Assembly (NCBI GenBank): GCA_031263435.1
Contig: JAISFT010000164.1
Coordinates: forward strand, 1-8,887
Origin: Treponema sp.
GTDB taxonomy: Bacteria > Spirochaetota > Spirochaetia > Treponematales > Breznakiellaceae
Length of the DNA stretch: 8,887 bases
Direction: 5' to 3'
Shown: positions 5,331 through 8,887 of the stretch, piece after piece
Position numbering within the stretch: the first letter of the stretch is position 1
How the letters are laid out: each line of letters opens with the position of its first letter
The notes under the pieces: generated by a model
What the model saw: only the letters and a program-made list of their open reading frames with translations
Told to the model about the DNA's origin: nothing
The model's database searches: none
Made by a program: the position numbers and the translations under genes

Positions 5331-5353
5331 GTCCCGGGGGCGCGGCGCCATGA
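5327..5353 (+). CDS. Mini-ORF (8 codons) bridging argH and mlaE
   Basis: Its ATG overlaps the argH stop (ATGA, 5327-5330), and its TGA (5351-5353) overlaps the mlaE ATG (ATGA, 5350-5353). The peptide would be MSPGGAAP. Unlike mlaE, it has a well-placed GGAGGG at 5315-5320. It probably acts as a termination-reinitiation bridge; expression is not shown. Confidence 0.4.
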   Translation: MSPGGAAP

Positions 5354-6093
5354 ACAGCATTTTGTACAATCTGGGTTTCTTTATCCGGACCGTCAAGGGG
5401 ATACCCCGGATGTTCGGCGCGGGGGCCTCCCGTAACATCCTGGTTATGCAGATCTTCTTTACCTTTGTGCAGGCCCTGGGCCTGGCCTCTTTCCTGGCCC
5501 TGGGGATAGGCGCGGCGGTGAATGTGGTGGGCATCCCCTTTCTGGCCCAGCTCTCCCAGGACCGGCTGATCTATACCCTGTTGATTATCATGATTACCCG
5601 GGAACTGGGACCCCTGCTGGGGGCCTTTATCGTCATCTCCCGTTCCGCCACCGCCATTGCCACTGAAATGGCGGGGATGGTGATCTCCCACGAGGTGGAA
5701 GCCTATATATCGGTGGGGGTGGACCCGATAGAACACCTGGCGACTCCCCGCTTCCTGGGGGTTACGATCTCCGTGTTCCTCCTGAACATCTACTTTTCCC
5801 TGTTTGGTCTTGCAGGTTCTTTCCTGGTAGCCCAGTTGTTTAACGCCATGCCCGCGGGGATTTACTTTGGCAATCTGCTGGAGGCCCTGACCCTGCAGGA
5901 CCTGGTGGTCTCCATCCTTAAAAGCATCGTCTTTGGGGTAATTATCTCCATAACGGCCATCAGCAAAGGTTTTTCCGTGAACCGGGCCAGCACGGAGATA
6001 CCCGTGGCGGGACTCAGGGCCGTGGGTTCCGCCTTTGGCGGTTGTATTCTGGCAGATCTTCTTCTTTCCGTTTTGTACTACATGGTGTTATGA
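5350..6093 (+). CDS. mlaE: MlaE/YrbE-family permease of an MCE lipid ABC transporter
   Basis: Inner-membrane permease that would pair with MlaF and MlaD to move phospholipid or related lipid. The 247 residues match the family. There is an amphipathic N-terminal segment, then hydrophobic segments near 30-60, 72-100, 135-165, 185-205 and 225-247. Family motifs are the cytoplasmic coupling region TRELGPLLGAF (83-93), AIATEMAGM (102-110), GVDPIEHLATPR (123-134) and the loop SKGFSVNRAS (205-214). The family's usual GR in the coupling segment is SR here (97-98). The ATG at 5350 is chosen because its product has the normal N terminus; the frame is open back to a TTG at 5293, but those residues are not family-like. 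No Shine-Dalgarno sequence is seen, so translation likely depends on the preceding mini-ORF. Confidence 0.95.
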   Translation: MNSILYNLGFFIRTVKGIPRMFGAGASRNILVMQIFFTFVQALGLASFLALGIGAAVNVVGIPFLAQLSQDRLIYTLLIIMITRELGPLLGAFIVISRSATAIATEMAGMVISHEVEAYISVGVDPIEHLATPRFLGVTISVFLLNIYFSLFGLAGSFLVAQLFNAMPAGIYFGNLLEALTLQDLVVSILKSIVFGVIISITAISKGFSVNRASTEIPVAGLRAVGSAFGGCILADLLLSVLYYMVL

Positions 6094-6100
6094 TAAGTGG

Positions 6101-6835
6101 ATGGCGGGTTTTTTGGAACTGAAAAATGCTGGTTTTTCCGCGCAGAATCAGGAAATAATCCGTAATATTTCCTGGGTCTACACGGAAGGAAAGACCACCG
6201 CTCTGCTGGGGCCCTCCGGCGGGGGGAAGAGTACGGTACTCAAACTTTCCGCCGGCCTCCTGGTGCCCACCCGGGGGGAGGTGGATTTCCGGGGAAAGAA
6301 TATTTCCCAGATGAACCGCCGGGAAAATCTGGAGTTCCGCAAAGAGGGCGCCGTGGTGTTCCAGGACTCCGCCCTGTGGGCCAACCAGACTATCCAGCAG
6401 ATCCTGGAACTTCCCCTGCAGGTCCACTTTCCCGGGATGCTCCCCAGGGAGCGGACCGAACGGGTGTGGGAGGTTCTGCATATCGTGGGTTACCGGAGAG
6501 AGATCGGCATCCGGCCCGCCATGCTTTCCATGGGGGAACAGAAACTGGTTGCCTTTGCCCGGGCCCTGATGTGCCGGCCCCGGATTCTCTTTCTTGATGA
6601 ATGGACCGAATCTCTGGACGATCATTCCGCCCGGCGTCTGGTAGAATTGGTGCGGGCCAAAAAGGCCGAGGGCCATACGATTATTTTTGTGAGCCACGAT
6701 CTTCAGATTATCCGGGATCTGGCGGATCAGGCGCTGGTTATCTCCGGCGGGGAACTGTATATGGTGCTTACGGGGTCCCAGATCGAGACCGATGCCAATA
6801 TCGGCCGTTTTCTGGAGCAGGAGGTTGATGTATGA
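6101..6835 (+). CDS. mlaF: MlaF-type ATPase of the MCE lipid ABC transporter
   Basis: Cytoplasmic ATPase that powers the MlaE-MlaD complex; 244 residues. Walker A GPSGGGKST is at 37-45, the Q-loop Gln at 88 (VVFQDSALW), the signature LSMGEQ at 142-147, Walker B ILFLDE at 162-167 and the H-loop SHD at 198-200. Two positions depart from consensus. The signature has Met where LSGGQ/LSGGM types have Gly, and the usual DEPTSGLD reads DEWTESLD, with Trp for Pro after the catalytic Glu. The ATP-contacting residues remain, so the protein should be active. The ATG at 6101 lies 7 nt after the mlaE stop and gives the normal family N terminus; no clear Shine-Dalgarno sequence is present, implying coupling to mlaE. 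The TTG upstream at 6035 would add hydrophobic residues read from within mlaE. Confidence 0.93.
   Translation: MAGFLELKNAGFSAQNQEIIRNISWVYTEGKTTALLGPSGGGKSTVLKLSAGLLVPTRGEVDFRGKNISQMNRRENLEFRKEGAVVFQDSALWANQTIQQILELPLQVHFPGMLPRERTERVWEVLHIVGYRREIGIRPAMLSMGEQKLVAFARALMCRPRILFLDEWTESLDDHSARRLVELVRAKKAEGHTIIFVSHDLQIIRDLADQALVISGGELYMVLTGSQIETDANIGRFLEQEVDV
6819..6824 (+). promoter_or_regulatory. Shine-Dalgarno sequence for the mlaF-mlaD mini-ORF
   Basis: AGGAGG followed by T sits 7 nt before the mini-ORF ATG at 6832, an ideal spacing. It is over 65 nt from the mlaD ATG. An alternative ATG at 6828 would be only 3 nt away and leads to a stop at 6864-6866. Confidence 0.6.
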
Positions 6836-6894
6836 ATCACAAGGCCGGCCTCTCCGTTTTTTTTAACCCCGGCCCTGCGGGGCGCGAAAAATGA
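6832..6894 (+). CDS. Mini-ORF (20 codons) bridging mlaF and mlaD
   Basis: Its ATG overlaps the mlaF stop (ATGA, 6832-6835), and its TGA (6892-6894) overlaps the mlaD ATG (ATGA, 6891-6894). It has the best Shine-Dalgarno sequence of the three mini-ORFs. The peptide begins MNHKAGLSVFF and ends PAGREK; it is not hydrophobic enough for a signal peptide. It crosses a run of eight T (6857-6864) and a small GC-rich stem before the mlaD start. It fills exactly the 55-nt gap between two genes of one complex, so it probably couples their translation. Confidence 0.45.
   Translation: MNHKAGLSVFFNPGPAGREK
6867..6883 (+). promoter_or_regulatory. Small GC hairpin in front of the mlaD start
   Basis: CCCC (6867-6870) can pair with GGGG (6879-6882), or GCCC (6872-6875) with GGGC (6880-6883). 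The stem ends about 8 nt before the mlaD ATG and would cover the only G-rich stretch that might act as its Shine-Dalgarno sequence. Translation of the mini-ORF would melt it. The eight T residues lie on its 5' side, so it is not a terminator on this strand. Confidence 0.3.
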
Positions 6895-7913
6895 AATTTA
6901 CCATCCGTTTTGCCGATCAGTTGGTGGGGGTTTTGGTCATCGTCGCCCTGGCCGCGCTGGTGGCGGTGGTTATTTTTTTGGGATCCGGCCAGCGCTGGTT
7001 TTCCAAAGATTACCAGTTTGTTACCTACTTCGATTCGGCCGCGGGGCTGGGTAAAAACATGGCGGTCCAGTACAAGGGCTTTACCATCGGCCGGGTGAAG
7101 TCCTTCGACCTTACCTGGGATGACCGGGTGGAGGTGCGGTTTTACATCTTCGATACCTATATTTCACGGGTCCGCCGGGGTTCCCTGGTGGACATCAGCA
7201 TCAGTCCTGTGGGCCTGGGGAACCAGTTTCTCTTTTATTCCGGCCTGGGTTCCGGAATGATAGAAGAGGGGGAGCTTATCCCCGCGGTGGCGTCCCTGGA
7301 AGGGCAGGAAGCCCTGAACATGGGCATTGCCTATATTCCCAAACAGGATGACAGCATTGGTATGATTCTTTCCCAGGTGAATCTGGTTTTGGAAAGTGTA
7401 GAAACCCTGGCGAAGGATGTAAGCGATGCCTTTGAGGGAACCGATGATACGGCCCTGGGGCGGACTCTGGGCAACATCGAGGAGACTTCCCGGAGCCTGA
7501 CCGAGATACCGGGCATGGTGGAAGATGCCCTGGGCCAACTGCTGGGGACCGTGGATCAGATCGTGGTAAGCGTGCAGCCCATTCTGGCCAATCTGCAAAC
7601 CCTCTCCGACAATTTAAGCGATCCCGACGGGTCCGTGGCCCGGCTCCTCAACTCGGAGGGGCCGGTGTACACCAACCTGGTGGAGACCCTGGAATCGGTT
7701 TCCGGCACCATCGGAAGTGTGGAAAGGACTGCGGCCTACGTGCCGGCCCAACTGCCCCAGATCACCGCCATGCTGAGCGAAGCGCAGCAGGTACTCCGCA
7801 GTGTGGAGGACGCGCTGACCGCCATCCTCAACAATCCGCTTTTGAAGAACGGGGTGGGGAGCCGGGTGGAAAATCAGCCCACCGGGACCAGTATGCGGGA
7901 CCTGGAATTTTAA
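6891..7913 (+). CDS. mlaD: MCE-domain lipid-binding protein, MlaD type
   Basis: Inner-membrane-anchored periplasmic protein that should form a ring (hexameric in characterised MlaD) and pass lipid to or from MlaE. A single N-terminal transmembrane helix spans about 10-31 (QLVGVLVIVAL and on), followed by the MCE domain at about 40-115, including FDSAAGLGKNMAVQYKG and the GFTIGRVKSF strand typical of the fold. From about 150 to 310 it is predicted helical with heptad-like spacing (repeated SLTEIP, LQTLSDNLSD, TLESVSG), which could form a needle-like coiled extension. The C-terminal 25 residues are polar. An in-frame TAA at 6864-6866 and no intervening start codons fix the start at 6891. At 340 residues it is longer than E. 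coli MlaD (about 180) but normal for MCE proteins with helical tails. Confidence 0.93.
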   Translation: MKFTIRFADQLVGVLVIVALAALVAVVIFLGSGQRWFSKDYQFVTYFDSAAGLGKNMAVQYKGFTIGRVKSFDLTWDDRVEVRFYIFDTYISRVRRGSLVDISISPVGLGNQFLFYSGLGSGMIEEGELIPAVASLEGQEALNMGIAYIPKQDDSIGMILSQVNLVLESVETLAKDVSDAFEGTDDTALGRTLGNIEETSRSLTEIPGMVEDALGQLLGTVDQIVVSVQPILANLQTLSDNLSDPDGSVARLLNSEGPVYTNLVETLESVSGTIGSVERTAAYVPAQLPQITAMLSEAQQVLRSVEDALTAILNNPLLKNGVGSRVENQPTGTSMRDLEF

Positions 7914-7916
7914 GGG
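7912..7916 (+). promoter_or_regulatory. Ribosome binding site of the TPR lipoprotein gene
   Basis: AAGGG overlaps the mlaD stop codon and lies 6 nt before the ATG at 7923. This favours 7923 over the ATG at 7917, which directly abuts the motif. Confidence 0.6.
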
Positions 7917-7922
7917 ATGCCC

Positions 7923-8825
7923 ATGAAGCATAAGCGCAGGTTTTCCGAAAAAGCAGGCGCCCCGGCCGGGCGCTTCCCTCTGCCGCCGGGCCGGTCCGGG
8001 AGGGTCCTGACCCTGGCCCTGCTGTGCCCCCTGTTGTGGGGCGCCTGTTCGACGGCCCCCAAAAGACCCGCGGAGATCCACGTCCGGCGGGACGGCGCGG
8101 AAAAGCAGCTTGAGCTGGCCAACCGGCAGGCGGAGCAGGGCGATTTTGACGGCGCCCTGGCCCTGTTGGAGCTTTCCCGGATTCTGGCGGTTACATCGGA
8201 CGATCTTTCCCTGCGGGTCCGAATCACCCTTTCCCGGGGGAATGTCTTTTTCTACCAGGGCAGGCGGGAGGAAGCCGCCCATGAGTGGGCCGCGGCCCTG
8301 GCGGAAGCCGAGGAATCGGGGGATGCCGAACTGGGCGCCGTTGCCCGGATCTACACGGCCCGGGGCCGTCTGCTAAGCGCCGCGCCGGAGGAAAAGGGGA
8401 GAATCGCCGCCGCCGTAGCCCGGGAGGTAAACGCCGAGATCCCCCGGATAAAAAAGGACACGCTCTCCATCGCCCTGGGCTGGACCGTTATAGGGCTGGC
8501 GGAAAAGGAGACCCGCCGTTTCCGCGAGGCGGAGGACTCGCTGCGGAAGGCCCTGGTGATACACGAAAAGGGAAATTACCTGGAACAGGCGGCCTACGAC
8601 TGGTACGTTATCGCCTCCATCCGCTCCGTGGCGGGGGACTATACCGGGGCCGTCGAAGCCCTGGAAGCGGCCCTTGCCCTGGATCGCCGGGCGGAAAATT
8701 CCTGGGGCCTGGCCATGGACTGGCGTGCCCTGACGGAAGTCTACCGCAAAGCCGGCATGACGGATCAGGCCGAAGCCGCGGCCGCCCGCTCCGGGGAAAT
8801 ACTGCAGGCCCTGGGGAGGGAGTAA
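7923..8825 (+). CDS. Probable TPR-repeat lipoprotein downstream of mlaD
   Basis: Unnamed protein of 300 residues. The N terminus is basic (KHKRR and on), with a long n-region and a hydrophobic stretch VLTLALLCPLLWGA ending at Cys42, a likely lipidation site. The lipobox LWGAC has Trp at -3, unlike the strict consensus but within the looser boxes accepted for spirochaetes. The mature part is Ala/Glu-rich helix pairs consistent with tetratricopeptide repeats: LANRQAEQGDFDGALALLELS, SRGNVFFYQGRREEAAHEWAAAL, EKETRRFREAEDSLRKALVIH, ASIRSVAGDYTGAVEALEAAL and LTEVYRKAGMTDQAEAAA. Lying directly after mlaD, it may be a periplasmic partner or scaffold of the lipid transporter, but no enzyme or lipid-binding motif is visible. 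It could instead serve a downstream gene. Confidence 0.85.
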   Translation: MKHKRRFSEKAGAPAGRFPLPPGRSGRVLTLALLCPLLWGACSTAPKRPAEIHVRRDGAEKQLELANRQAEQGDFDGALALLELSRILAVTSDDLSLRVRITLSRGNVFFYQGRREEAAHEWAAALAEAEESGDAELGAVARIYTARGRLLSAAPEEKGRIAAAVAREVNAEIPRIKKDTLSIALGWTVIGLAEKETRRFREAEDSLRKALVIHEKGNYLEQAAYDWYVIASIRSVAGDYTGAVEALEAALALDRRAENSWGLAMDWRALTEVYRKAGMTDQAEAAAARSGEILQALGRE

Positions 8826-8887
8826 GACCCGCCGCAGCAGGATAAACGCTTTAAGGTCTTCATTTTTCTATTTTTGGGCGCATCCCT
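8826..8887 (+). other. Tail with a possible start of a further gene
   Basis: After the TAA at 8823-8825, the same frame stays open to the window end and reads DKRFKVFIFLFLGASL, which looks like the basic-then-hydrophobic start of a signal peptide. AGCAGGA (8836-8842) could be a ribosome binding site, but no ATG or GTG follows it, and the only TTG in this frame (8874-8876) is inside the hydrophobic part. It is probably the beginning of another exported protein with an unusual start. Confidence 0.25.

Noticed and set aside
6090..6122. A fourth ATGA mini-ORF between mlaE and mlaF
   Set aside because: ATGA at 6090-6093 does open a 10-codon frame, but it ends at 6120-6122, inside mlaF and not at its start (6101), so it does not fit the relay pattern.
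6832..6894. Idea that the mini-ORF is the displaced N terminus of mlaD after a frameshift
   Set aside because: mlaD already begins with the normal short basic segment and transmembrane helix; no N-terminal part is missing.

Overview
The window is GC-rich bacterial DNA carrying eight well-supported protein genes, all on the + strand and closely spaced, so it reads as one operon or two fused ones. A 448-base leader rich in palindromes precedes them. An MCE/Mla-type lipid transport set points to a diderm (two-membrane) bacterium. Overall flavour (MCE set plus a TPR lipoprotein with a loose lipobox) suggests a spirochaete of the Treponema group. That taxonomic call is an inference, not something proved here.

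Layout: (1) 1-448 holds no convincing gene. It has several perfect inverted repeats, including a 20-bp stem closed by TTCG, a weak -10-like box and the argG ribosome binding site. (2) 449-5330 encodes argG, mtnA, mtnP and argH. The last two steps of arginine synthesis flank two enzymes that recycle 5'-methylthioadenosine. (3) 5350-7913 encodes an MCE-type ABC lipid transporter: permease (MlaE), ATPase (MlaF) and membrane-anchored MCE protein (MlaD). (4) 7923-8825 encodes a probable TPR lipoprotein that follows mlaD directly. (5) 8826-8887 is a short tail in which the next gene may begin.

How the genes work together: ArgG joins citrulline and aspartate to give argininosuccinate, and ArgH splits it into arginine and fumarate. 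MtnP phosphorolyses methylthioadenosine to adenine and methylthioribose-1-phosphate, and MtnA isomerises the latter to methylthioribulose-1-phosphate. MlaE, MlaF and MlaD should form an inner-membrane complex moving phospholipid between the two membranes, with the TPR lipoprotein as a possible periplasmic partner.

Two patterns stand out. First, three gene junctions (argG-mtnA, argH-mlaE, mlaF-mlaD) share one architecture. The upstream stop lies in an ATGA that opens a mini-ORF of 11, 8 or 20 codons, and that mini-ORF's own stop lies in a second ATGA whose ATG is the start of the next real gene. Two of the mini-ORFs have a strong Shine-Dalgarno sequence while the real genes after them have none. 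Second, three neighbouring genes carry in-frame tandem repeats with units of 15, 30, 18 and 9 bp, at places where the enzyme fold should tolerate them.
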